From a virus, in IMG/VR virus record IMGVR_UViG_3300013131_000154, positions 1 through 31,518 of that record: a stretch of 31,518 nucleotides of DNA, one strand, 5' to 3'. A program made the translations under genes and the position numbers. The number at the start of each line of letters is the position of its first letter. Position 1 is the first letter of the stretch. The notes beneath the pieces are model-generated. The model had not been told where the DNA came from. It did no database searches and was given only the letters and a program-made list of their open reading frames with translations. Shown one piece after another: positions 1-6,548 of the stretch.

Positions 1-1
1 A

Positions 2-682
2 TTGACAATTAAAGATATCATCAAGTGGTGTGATGAACAAGTAGAACAAGGTTTTGAATTACAACTTTGCTGGGAAGGTGGAGGTGATTCAGGATGGTGT
101 TGGTTTCAAATTGATAGAGAACAATGCACTCAACCAGAAGCAGAATGGCTTGTTGATAAAATGTATGAAACATTAGATTATGGTTCATGGGCTGGTGAGT
201 ATTCTGCAAATGGAGAAGCAACTTACAATGCTGAAACAAAACAATTTGATGGTACTGACTATTATTCAGAAGATGATAGTGCTACTCATAAAACTAGTAA
301 CCCTTATGTTTTTAAAATTCCAAAATCAATACATTTTGATGATATTTTTTTAGAATGTGAAGGAGAAGAGTATGTATTTAACATGAATGTGCATGTTAGA
401 AATGGTTTCTTTGATAAATCTAGTGGAGAGTTGTTTGCTAAAATAGAAAAAGAACTTAATGAATGGAGTGAGGCAATGGTAGCAGAAATTCAAGCTGAAG
501 ATTCTAGCATTGAATTACAATCTTGTTGGGATAATTATGAAATTTCAAAAGATGAATTTACTGTTACAGATACTCACTATGAATATGCACTAAGTGATTT
601 TAGTTACAGATTATACAACACAACAGAAAATGGTATTAATATTGACCTTTTAGAGCTTTTAGAGAATGAAGAACTTGATTAA
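2..682 (+). CDS. Hypothetical protein with GGGDSGW motif (5' end probably outside window)
   Basis: The reading frame is open at the left edge of the window. The first in-window initiator-like codon is a TTG at base 2, so the true start probably lies upstream and the gene is 5'-partial. About 226 residues are visible. The N-terminal third holds a Gly-rich GGGDSGW turn (about residues 26-32), then an LDYGSW and a GEATY segment with many aromatic and acidic residues. This pattern resembles small phage and bacterial proteins of unknown function with a GGGDSG motif, but I do not recognise an enzyme. The rest is acidic and Tyr-rich, with no membrane segment. The stop overlaps the next gene by 17 bases, so the two are probably translationally coupled. 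Confidence 0.75.
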   Translation: MTIKDIIKWCDEQVEQGFELQLCWEGGGDSGWCWFQIDREQCTQPEAEWLVDKMYETLDYGSWAGEYSANGEATYNAETKQFDGTDYYSEDDSATHKTSNPYVFKIPKSIHFDDIFLECEGEEYVFNMNVHVRNGFFDKSSGELFAKIEKELNEWSEAMVAEIQAEDSSIELQSCWDNYEISKDEFTVTDTHYEYALSDFSYRLYNTTENGINIDLLELLENEELD

Positions 683-1382
683 AAAATATGATGGTGTACA
701 TTTTACTGTAGAAAATTATACAGTAGATGTAATATGGGCTGCTAAAATATGGAAAAAAACTTACAAAGATTTTCCAGAGTTTCATGCTGCTATAATTGCA
801 CCTGCAAAATCATCTACTTATGATGAATTTGGTGAAAACATGCTTGCTGAGTGGAATGAAATTCCTGACATTACTGTTACAGAAGCTTTTTCTGTAATGA
901 ATATAGAAGTCAGAAGATTATGTTTTAAAGCAATTGGTGTTATTGAACTTTTCAAAACATTAAATCCAACAATTGTTCACAAAGACATAATTGATTATAA
1001 TAATATTGTGACTGATAGTTTAGGTAATCAAAAAAAAGTAGCACAAGTAGATCATTATGAACTTTATAAAATTGATGGTAACAAACTTTTTCCAGAAGAA
1101 ACATCTTTATGGAGAACAGATAGAGCTACAATTTATGCAGTAAGATGCTGGTGTACTACTACAAATAGAGAATACTGGATTTATGTACCAAAAGCTATTG
1201 GTGAAAAGAATGATGCTTTAGAAGCAATTGCTTGGACTGTTATAGTAGCACACACAGATGTAGAGTATATCTACAGACAGGGTGATGTTATTATTGCTAA
1301 GTTATCTGAACAAAGTAAGTCAAGAATGCCTCATCATTTATCAAAAGATGAATATGTTAAATTATTAAAAGCAGCAAGCTAA
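666..1382 (+). CDS. Hypothetical protein, 238 aa
   Basis: The ATG at 666 lies inside the end of the upstream gene, giving a 17-base overlap. The protein is a soluble alpha/beta-looking chain without a signal peptide or membrane segment. The C-terminal half contains a Cys/Trp-rich stretch (RCWCTTTNREYWIYVP, about residues 157-172) that reads like a beta-hairpin followed by a helix. The C-terminus is basic and ends just before the next ATG. I do not recognise a family. The stop TAA shares its last base with the next start codon (TAATG), which argues that it is a real member of a tight operon of unknown-function genes at the left end. Confidence 0.75.
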   Translation: MKNLIKKYDGVHFTVENYTVDVIWAAKIWKKTYKDFPEFHAAIIAPAKSSTYDEFGENMLAEWNEIPDITVTEAFSVMNIEVRRLCFKAIGVIELFKTLNPTIVHKDIIDYNNIVTDSLGNQKKVAQVDHYELYKIDGNKLFPEETSLWRTDRATIYAVRCWCTTTNREYWIYVPKAIGEKNDALEAIAWTVIVAHTDVEYIYRQGDVIIAKLSEQSKSRMPHHLSKDEYVKLLKAAS

Positions 1383-1642
1383 TGGAAACTACTTTAGTAA
1401 ATAGATTGCATTTGACACCAGGAGGTGAAAAGCAAAAGCATATGATGATTTCTCAAAAAAATACTATAAAAGTATTAGAAACATCTGTTGACAAACAAAC
1501 TATATTGTTTGAAGTAAAAGATTCAGCAATAGTTTTTCATGATGAGCATGGACCTATGAAATTAGAAGAAGGACTTTATGAGAAAACTAATCAAGTAGAG
1601 TTTGATCCTTTTACTAACACAGTGTCTTATGTTTTTGACTAA
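1382..1642 (+). CDS. Hypothetical protein, 86 aa
   Basis: The ATG overlaps the previous stop as TAATG. The small soluble protein starts with a polar segment containing LTPGGEKQK and continues with alternating hydrophobic residues suggestive of beta strands (TILFEVKDSAIVF). No Cys pairs, membrane helix or recognisable active site are present. It is the last gene before an intrinsic terminator at 1648-1671, so it closes the first transcription unit of the window. Its function is unknown; assignment as a gene rests on codon pattern, close packing and the terminator immediately after its stop. Confidence 0.7.
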   Translation: METTLVNRLHLTPGGEKQKHMMISQKNTIKVLETSVDKQTILFEVKDSAIVFHDEHGPMKLEEGLYEKTNQVEFDPFTNTVSYVFD

Positions 1643-1647
1643 CAAAA

Positions 1648-1671
1648 AAAGGGAGTTTTTAAGCTCCCTTT
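1648..1671 (+). terminator. Intrinsic terminator after the first + strand unit
   Basis: An 8-bp perfect stem AAAGGGAG (1648-1655) pairs with CTCCCTTT (1664-1671) across an 8-base loop. The right arm runs into a short T-rich tail (TTTCCTTG). It begins five bases after the stop of the preceding gene and before a roughly 125-base non-coding gap, as expected for rho-independent termination on the + strand. Confidence 0.75.
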
Positions 1672-1796
1672 CCTTGTTTAATCATCAAAATTCACACTGT
1701 CAAAGTAAAGCAAACTGAGCAATGCCATTATACCATTGCAAATATAATCAGTATCTTTCAAAAAGTATTAACTTTATAAATCTTAATTAAAATAAA
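1672..1796 (+). promoter_or_regulatory. Non-coding gap with inverted repeat and possible promoter before dUTPase
   Basis: This gap holds a 6-bp inverted repeat, GCAATG (1719-1724) and CATTGC (1734-1739), with a 9-base spacer. It also holds TAACTTTA at 1769-1776, one mismatch from the Bacteroidota -7 box TAnnTTTG and 21 bases before the dUTPase ATG, the same spacing as at two better promoter candidates in this window. No TTG lies at the usual distance upstream, so the promoter call is weak. An A/T-rich leader (TTAATTAAAATAAA) directly precedes the start codon. Confidence 0.35.
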
Positions 1797-2261
1797 ATGA
1801 GCACAGATAATATAACTTTAAGAATTAAAAAGTTAGATGATAATGCAGTTATACCTTCTTATGCAAAAGCTGGTGACGCAGGTTTAGATTTAACAGCAGT
1901 TAGCAGAGATTTTGAAAATGAAACAAATACTGTAGTATATAAATTTGGTATAGCTGTTGAAATTCCTCAAGGATATGTAGGTTTATTATTTCCAAGAAGC
2001 AGTAATGCAAAAATGACCTTATCACTTACAAATTCTGTTGGTGTAATTGACTCTGGATACAGAGGAGAAATTATGGCAAAATTTAAAATTGTAAAAGGTC
2101 ATTATGAATCAGAACAAGAAAACTTTCCTAGAATGTTTAAACGTGGAGAAAGAGTAGTGCAGTTAGTATTAATTAAACTTCCAGAAGTTACAATTGAAGA
2201 AGTATCTGAGTTGTCAGAATCTGAACGTGGAGAAGGTGGTTATGGTAGTACTGGGAAATAA
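1797..2261 (+). CDS. dut: dUTP diphosphatase (dUTPase)
   Basis: Hydrolyses dUTP to dUMP and pyrophosphate, which keeps uracil out of phage DNA and supplies a dTMP precursor. All five motifs of the trimeric dUTPase family appear in order: AGDAGLDL (residues 25-32), PRSSNA (66-71), GVIDSGYRGE (82-91), RGERVVQLV (116-124) and the C-terminal RGEGGYGSTG (144-153). In motif 5 the usual Phe is replaced by Tyr. The 154-residue length is normal for the family. The start is the ATG preceded by an A-rich leader. The gene follows a terminator and a regulatory-looking gap, so it probably opens a new transcription unit. Its stop overlaps a small ORF as TAATG. It works with the phage UDG encoded about 3.5 kb downstream. 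Confidence 0.97.
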   Translation: MSTDNITLRIKKLDDNAVIPSYAKAGDAGLDLTAVSRDFENETNTVVYKFGIAVEIPQGYVGLLFPRSSNAKMTLSLTNSVGVIDSGYRGEIMAKFKIVKGHYESEQENFPRMFKRGERVVQLVLIKLPEVTIEEVSELSESERGEGGYGSTGK

Positions 2262-2428
2262 TGAATCATATCAAATTTGACATATTATTTTATCCTAAAG
2301 TGTTTGGTTTAAGCATTTGTTTTGAAAAGATGTCTTTAGTTAGCACATTCAAATATAGATTTGATTTGCATATACTTTGGTTACATGTTTCATTACTTAT
2401 GTTTAACAAGTATACACCAAAATATTAA
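2261..2428 (+). CDS. Small hydrophobic/aromatic ORF, 55 aa
   Basis: A 55-codon frame starts with an ATG overlapping the dUTPase stop (TAATG) and ends at TAA three bases before the next gene. The product is rich in Phe, Leu, Tyr and His and contains a hydrophobic stretch (HILWLHVSLLMF) that could contact a membrane, though it is interrupted by His residues. I recognise no domain. The overlap with dUTPase and the tight fit to the next start favour a real gene; the short length keeps confidence moderate. Confidence 0.55.
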   Translation: MNHIKFDILFYPKVFGLSICFEKMSLVSTFKYRFDLHILWLHVSLLMFNKYTPKY

Positions 2429-2431
2429 GTT

Positions 2432-2800
2432 ATGGAAATTAATCCTAACAGTGGACAAATAGAAATTATTAGTCCTTATGGTAGAGTATATCTATATACT
2501 CATGATGATTCAAAAACTTTATTGACAACAACACATGACATACTTTCTAAAAGAGAAAGATGGGATGACCCAGATTATCTTTCTAGAATGTTATTTTGTG
2601 AAATGATTCCAGAAGAATTTTGGAAAAGTGATTCTGGTTATGGTATAGGTACACAATTGTATGCTGACATTGATTTATTAATATCATTAGATACTGTAAA
2701 TCAAAAAATTACAATTAGTTCAGGATTACATTCATATAGCAATCTTATATTTACTTTTGAAGAGTTTGTAGAGGAGTTCCTAAAAGGTGCAAAACTCTGA
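2432..2800 (+). CDS. Hypothetical protein, 122 aa
   Basis: An ATG start lies three bases after the preceding small ORF. The soluble acidic protein opens with a beta-strand-like segment (GQIEIISPYGRVYLYTHDD) and has several aromatic and acidic residues typical of small phage accessory proteins. No catalytic motif, zinc-binding pattern or membrane helix is visible. It is followed by a roughly 60-base gap that contains a promoter-like sequence, so it probably ends the dUTPase-led unit. Its function is unknown. Confidence 0.7.
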   Translation: MEINPNSGQIEIISPYGRVYLYTHDDSKTLLTTTHDILSKRERWDDPDYLSRMLFCEMIPEEFWKSDSGYGIGTQLYADIDLLISLDTVNQKITISSGLHSYSNLIFTFEEFVEEFLKGAKL

Positions 2801-2808
2801 CAAATTAA

Positions 2809-2839
2809 TTGTTTGCTCTATATGTTCTTGTTAACTTTG
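2809..2839 (+). promoter_or_regulatory. Candidate Bacteroidota-type promoter
   Basis: TTG (2809-2811) is followed by 20 bases and then TAACTTTG (2832-2839), matching the consensus TTG-N(17-23)-TAnnTTTG known for Bacteroidota sigma factors. The next ATG (2860) is 21 bases downstream of the -7 box. It also carries TTTGACTAT (2836-2844), which recurs at the other good promoter candidate (6516-6524). Confidence 0.5.
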
Positions 2840-2859
2840 ACTATCAATATTTCAGTATC

Positions 2860-3135
2860 ATGTTATATCAACTACGTAATGGTAAAACAATTGAGCTGTC
2901 AGTTGAGCAATTTTTAAGTATGTCTGTCAATGAATTAGAAGCTTTGGAAGGTGTGAATTGGAGTGATGAAGTTAATGATCCATTTGCATTAAGTGTGTTA
3001 CATTATGGTCCTGCAAAAGATGTAGAGTTTGATGATTACAACTATACTGAATCAGTAGATGATTTAACAGACATTGACAAAGAAGAAAAGCTTTCTGATA
3101 GTGATTATATAGACAAAGATAATCTTGAACTATAA
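2860..3135 (+). CDS. Hypothetical acidic protein, 91 aa
   Basis: The frame is open from a TTG at 2809, but the ATG at 2860 (protein starting MLYQLRNGK) is the better start because the upstream part overlaps a promoter-like sequence. The N-terminus reads like a small domain with an LSVEQFLSMSVNELEAL helix. The C-terminal half is very acidic (DLTDIDKEEKLSDSDYID), which could bind basic partners or mimic DNA, but that is speculation. There is no membrane segment. It sits directly before the HNH endonuclease gene, with 20 bases between. Confidence 0.65.
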   Translation: MLYQLRNGKTIELSVEQFLSMSVNELEALEGVNWSDEVNDPFALSVLHYGPAKDVEFDDYNYTESVDDLTDIDKEEKLSDSDYIDKDNLEL

Positions 3136-3155
3136 TAGCATAAAAGCTTATAGGA

Positions 3156-3575
3156 ATGAATGTAAAATTAAAGAAATGCAGTGGCTGCGATGCAGACAAA
3201 GTGATATGGAAAAATCATGAAGGTAATAAGTATTGCAAAGATTGCTGGTACTCCAAGTCTTACTTAACTGTAAAGCCAAGTAATAGACAACCAATCAAAC
3301 CAAAATCTGACAAAAGAAACGTGCTTGATGTTATGTACAGCAAGTTACGTAAAGAATTTCTAGATAAACCAGAAAATGCAACATGCAGAGCAAAACTTCC
3401 TGGATGTTTAAACTTGTTTGGCCAAAACTTGACTGTACATCACACAAAAGGTAGAGGAAAATACTACTTAGATGCTACAACTTGGATACCTTTGTGTTTA
3501 GCTTGCCATGAATGGGTGGAAACTCACCCTCTAGAAGCAAGAGAACTAAACCTTTCAGGTAGTAAATTAACTTAA
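3156..3575 (+). CDS. HNH endonuclease with N-terminal zinc ribbon
   Basis: A 139-residue protein in two parts. Residues 8-30 contain two CxxC-type pairs (C8/C11 and C27/C30), a zinc-ribbon pattern. Residues 77-125 form an HNH nuclease core: C77 and C84, then LTVHHTKGRGKYY with the catalytic His pair at 95-96, then CLACHEW with C114, C117 and H118 as structural zinc ligands. HNH enzymes use one metal ion to cut DNA. Phage versions may be homing nucleases or packaging and recombination nucleases. The position among replication genes rather than next to a terminase does not favour a packaging role. Which of these it serves cannot be decided here. Confidence 0.88.
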   Translation: MNVKLKKCSGCDADKVIWKNHEGNKYCKDCWYSKSYLTVKPSNRQPIKPKSDKRNVLDVMYSKLRKEFLDKPENATCRAKLPGCLNLFGQNLTVHHTKGRGKYYLDATTWIPLCLACHEWVETHPLEARELNLSGSKLT

Positions 3576-3582
3576 AATAAAA

Positions 3583-3873
3583 ATGAAAAGATTTGTAGGG
3601 TATGCAATTCTTGGTGCTAACAGCAAACAAGAAGCAGAAGATCAACTTGGTCTCCAAGTATGGATGACCAAAAAACCAAATTGGTTAAAAAGAGTAGCGT
3701 TAAAAAGGTTATTAAATATTTATTGGGTAGATAGAGTTAGAAATCTTGAAAACCATGGTATAAAAGAAAAGCCTCAGCATCATACTAGTTTTAACAAATT
3801 TTCTGTACCAAAAAGTGAAAGAAGAAACAATGAGTATAAGAGAGGAAATTCAGAGCAAGGCAATAGAACTTAG
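3583..3873 (+). CDS. Hypothetical basic protein, 96 aa
   Basis: The ATG at 3583 is preceded by the A/T-rich leader AACTTAAAATAAAA. The protein starts with a short globular-looking segment (GYAILGANSKQEAEDQLG), continues with a basic amphipathic stretch (LKRVALKRLLNIYWVDR) and ends in a highly basic, low-complexity tail. The last 44 bases overlap the start of the SF2 helicase gene in another frame, so the tail may be shaped by that overlap. I recognise no family. Nucleic-acid binding would fit the charge, but nothing else supports it. Confidence 0.6.
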   Translation: MKRFVGYAILGANSKQEAEDQLGLQVWMTKKPNWLKRVALKRLLNIYWVDRVRNLENHGIKEKPQHHTSFNKFSVPKSERRNNEYKRGNSEQGNRT

Positions 3874-4942
3874 TTTTGGAAAGCGTAAAGCTGGTTTAGG
3901 TATCTCTATGGGTGTAGGTAAGACTTTTATTGGTCTTACTTACATTGATAGAATGTACAAAGAGAAAAGAATTATAGGAAAATACTTAATTGTGGCTCCT
4001 AAGATTAGCATTTTTAACACATGGAAACAAGAAGCATCTAAACATGGTTTGTCACATCTTATTCCTTTAATGCAGTTTGTTACTTACAGATCATTAGATA
4101 AAATGGATTATGATTATGACGCAGTCATTCTTGATGAATGTCATAATCTTACAGAGTCTCATGATTTTTGGTTGACATGCTACACAGGATATAAGTTAGG
4201 TCTTACAGGTACTCCACCAAAGTTTAAGAACTCTGAAAAAGGAAGAATGGTAAATGAACATTGTCCTATAGTGTATCAGTATATTACTGATGATGCTGTA
4301 GATGATGCAATTCTTAATGATTATAGTATTGTTGTGCATCTTTTAGAGATGAGTGACAAAAAGAATGTACCAGTTCAAACTAAAACAGGAAAAGTCTTTT
4401 ACCAAAGTGAGAAAGGAATGTATGACTATTGGGGTAAAAAGATTGCAGAAACATTTGCACCAAAACAACTTCAAATGCTAAGAATCTTACGTATGAAATC
4501 TATTATGGGTTTCAAAACTAAAGAGATTTATGCAAAAGAATTAGCAAAAATGATGTCTGACAAGTGTATTGTGTTTTGTAATACTACTGAGCAGGCAGAC
4601 GCTGTATGCAAACACAGCTATCATTCTAAAAACCCTGATAGCGCACAGAATCTACAAGACTTTAAAGATGGCAATATTGAATTGTTGTCTTGTGTCCAGC
4701 AGCTGAATGAGGGTGTAAACATACCAAATTTAAAATCAGGTATTATATTACATTCCTACAGTAATGAACGTCAAAGTGCACAAAGAATGGGTAGGTTATT
4801 AAGACTTAACCCTACTGAAAAATCTACTATTCATATTTTAGCATACAAGGACACAATAGATATGACTTGGGTGCAAAAAGCATTAGAAACAGTAGATCCT
4901 GAAAAAATTACTTACATTAATTCTGTATTTGAAAATGCATAA
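3830..4942 (+). CDS. SF2 DNA helicase / translocase
   Basis: An ATP-driven helicase-like protein of superfamily 2. Motifs appear in order: Walker A SMGVGKT (residues 26-32), DECH box (102-105), TGTPP (126-130), motif V LNEGVNIP (292-299) and motif VI QSAQRMGRLLR (315-325) with its two arginine-finger positions. At 370 residues it is a minimal two-RecA-domain enzyme without large accessory domains, similar to the short SNF2-like or UvsW-like helicases of phages. A GTG at 3815 would add five residues, but the ATG at 3830 begins right before the conserved fold. Likely roles are fork remodelling, recombination or replication initiation. It overlaps the following gene by 8 bases. Confidence 0.93.
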   Translation: MSIREEIQSKAIELSFGKRKAGLGISMGVGKTFIGLTYIDRMYKEKRIIGKYLIVAPKISIFNTWKQEASKHGLSHLIPLMQFVTYRSLDKMDYDYDAVILDECHNLTESHDFWLTCYTGYKLGLTGTPPKFKNSEKGRMVNEHCPIVYQYITDDAVDDAILNDYSIVVHLLEMSDKKNVPVQTKTGKVFYQSEKGMYDYWGKKIAETFAPKQLQMLRILRMKSIMGFKTKEIYAKELAKMMSDKCIVFCNTTEQADAVCKHSYHSKNPDSAQNLQDFKDGNIELLSCVQQLNEGVNIPNLKSGIILHSYSNERQSAQRMGRLLRLNPTEKSTIHILAYKDTIDMTWVQKALETVDPEKITYINSVFENA

Positions 4943-5318
4943 TACAACAATAAAAGTAGTGATTACAGAGAATGGTGAAGTTATTAGACCTGCTTCACCA
5001 CAAGACCTAACAAAGTTAAAGTTATATAACATGTCTTTGAAAAAGGGTACAGAAATAGAAGCATATTTGCAAATAGCATCTGATTCTGATAAAACAAATG
5101 GTCAATTGGCAAAAGCGCATGCTCTAATTAAAGAGATTGCAGTAAGTACAGGACATAGTTCTGAAGAAATAAAAGAGATTATAAAACAAAGAGCTGGTCT
5201 TTTAGATGAAGCCAGCTCTAGTTTTAAAAGTTTTGCAGATTGCTCTAAGCATGAAATGTCATTAGTTATTGAACATTGTATTGCTTTAGGAGCTGATCTA
5301 GGGATTATCCTGTATTAA
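4935..5318 (+). CDS. Hypothetical protein, possible replication/recombination accessory factor
   Basis: The ATG at 4935 overlaps the helicase stop by 8 bases; a TTG six bases upstream is a less likely start. The 127-residue protein has an N-terminal beta-rich segment and a helical C-terminal half with KSFADCSKHEMSLVIEHCIALGADLG. That layout is reminiscent of small phage proteins that accompany helicases and single-strand binding proteins. I cannot name the family with confidence. Coupling to the SF2 helicase suggests the two work together. It is the last + strand gene before a convergent - strand gene, and the two stops abut. Confidence 0.7.
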   Translation: MHNTTIKVVITENGEVIRPASPQDLTKLKLYNMSLKKGTEIEAYLQIASDSDKTNGQLAKAHALIKEIAVSTGHSSEEIKEIIKQRAGLLDEASSSFKSFADCSKHEMSLVIEHCIALGADLGIILY

Positions 5319-5726
5319 TTATTCAGGAGTAACAGTAGTTTCATCTTCAGCAACAGCGTCAACTTCTGGTTCTACTAAAGATTCAGTGTTGATGTTTTCT
5401 TTAAGATGTTTTTCAAATTCAGCCATAGTCATTTGGTGAATGTGTTTACCTTCTCTAGCAGCTTTTTCAAACTCATTACAAAGAATCAAAAGTGTTTCAT
5501 AATGAAATACCCAAGGTTCTGTAATTTTTTGATCTCTGATAGATGCATGAGCAAGCTCCATAACACCAGATGATTTATTTTCAATTAAGAATTTTGTTAC
5601 TTCTTGGATTCTTTTATAGTATCCTGTGCTCATTTGAATTGCAACAACTGCATCTTCTTTAATAACATCAATAACATTAGCAGTGTTTTCTTCTAATGCT
5701 TCATTGGTAATTTTTTCTTCTGACAT
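5319..5726 (-). CDS. Hypothetical acidic protein, lone leftward gene
   Basis: A 135-residue acidic protein on the opposite strand to everything around it. The core (residues about 28-110) contains STGYYKRIQEVTKFLIENK and TEPWVFHYETLLILCNEFEKAA, which looks like a compact helical domain. The flanks are acidic and low-complexity (ends EDETTVTPE). My recollection is that proteins with a similar GYYKRI and WxxHxET layout occur in other Bacteroidota phages, with unknown function. It is convergent with the gene ending at 5318 and divergent from UDG, with only 41 bases between the two starts. Opposite orientation in an early replication block suggests separate regulation. Confidence 0.78.
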   Translation of the reverse strand: MSEEKITNEALEENTANVIDVIKEDAVVAIQMSTGYYKRIQEVTKFLIENKSSGVMELAHASIRDQKITEPWVFHYETLLILCNEFEKAAREGKHIHQMTMAEFEKHLKENINTESLVEPEVDAVAEDETTVTPE

Positions 5727-5767
5727 GTTTTATAAATTTGATTAATAAACCAAAATTAGAAATTAAT

Positions 5768-6505
5768 ATGCAAACTACAAAGCCTACATCGCAAGAACTT
5801 GCAATGAAATTGTATGCTAAATTAAAATCAGCAGGTGTTTGGAATGAAATACTTAAAGCTTATTTATTAAGTTCTGATTTTGATACAGTAATTGAAACTC
5901 TACAGAAGCTTGTAGAGGAAGGAGAAAGGTTTACTCCACCACTAAAATCTGTATTTAGAGCTTTTGAAGAATGTCCAGTTTCAAAACTTAAAGTAATAGT
6001 TGTTGGTCAAGACCCATACCCTCAGTTAGGTGTGGCTGATGGTATTGCTTTTAGTTGTGGTAATACTCTTAAGAAAGAAGCATCATTAAGATATATTCAT
6101 GATGCAATTGCTAGAACAGTTTATGACAACAAAGATCTGCAAAAAGATATGCATCCAGATTTAGTGGAATGGAGCAGACAAGGCATATTAATGCTAAATA
6201 CATCTTTGACTACAGAAGTAGGAAAAATTGGTAAACATTTTAACATTTGGAAACCATTTGTAAACTACTTAATAGACATGTTGAATCACATGTCAGTAAA
6301 AAACAATGAACCCTATGTATGGGTATTCCTTGGCAAAAAAGCACAAGAATTTGAAGACTTGTTGCATCCTTCTCAAATTATTATAAGAGCTTCTCATCCA
6401 GCGTCTGCAGCTTATGCAAAACAAAAAGAATGGGACTGTAACAATCTGTTTAACAGGGTGAATGAAGAATTGGAAAAACTTTCCAAACCAAAAATCTTGT
6501 GGTAA
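5768..6505 (+). CDS. ung: Uracil-DNA glycosylase, family 1
   Basis: Removes uracil from DNA by cleaving the N-glycosidic bond. The family 1 signature is clear: GQDPYP (residues 80-85) with catalytic D82, LMLNTSL (141-147) with the uracil-binding Asn144, and SHPASA (209-214) with catalytic H210. At 245 residues the length is typical. A TTG at 5738 would lengthen the protein by ten residues, but the ATG at 5768 with its A-rich leader (GAAATTAAT) is preferred. Together with dUTPase it indicates that the phage genome contains thymine rather than uracil. The gap upstream is shared with the divergent gene ending at 5319. A promoter-like sequence spans its stop codon and serves the next gene. Confidence 0.96.
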   Translation: MQTTKPTSQELAMKLYAKLKSAGVWNEILKAYLLSSDFDTVIETLQKLVEEGERFTPPLKSVFRAFEECPVSKLKVIVVGQDPYPQLGVADGIAFSCGNTLKKEASLRYIHDAIARTVYDNKDLQKDMHPDLVEWSRQGILMLNTSLTTEVGKIGKHFNIWKPFVNYLIDMLNHMSVKNNEPYVWVFLGKKAQEFEDLLHPSQIIIRASHPASAAYAKQKEWDCNNLFNRVNEELEKLSKPKILW

Positions 6506-6529
6506 TTTGTGAACTTTTGACTATATTTG
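6497..6529 (+). promoter_or_regulatory. Candidate Bacteroidota-type promoter before DnaB-like helicase
   Basis: TTG (6497-6499) is followed by 22 bases and TATATTTG (6522-6529), a full match to TAnnTTTG. The helicase ATG (6549) lies 20 bases after the -7 box, nearly the same as at the 2809-2839 candidate. The shared 9-mer TTTGACTAT occurs at 6516-6524. Confidence 0.5.
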
Positions 6530-6548
6530 TAATATCAAAATTCACTAT

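Noticed and set aside
5299-5334. Short inverted repeat TCCTG/CAGGA at the convergent junction near 5318
   Set aside because: The stem is only 5 bp with an 11-base loop and no T run on either strand, too weak to call a terminator.
5733-5740. TAAATTTG, a full match to TAnnTTTG before the UDG gene
   Set aside because: The nearest TTG (5704-5706) is 26 bases upstream, beyond the usual 17-23, and the distance to the ATG differs from the other candidates. The match may be chance in A/T-rich DNA.
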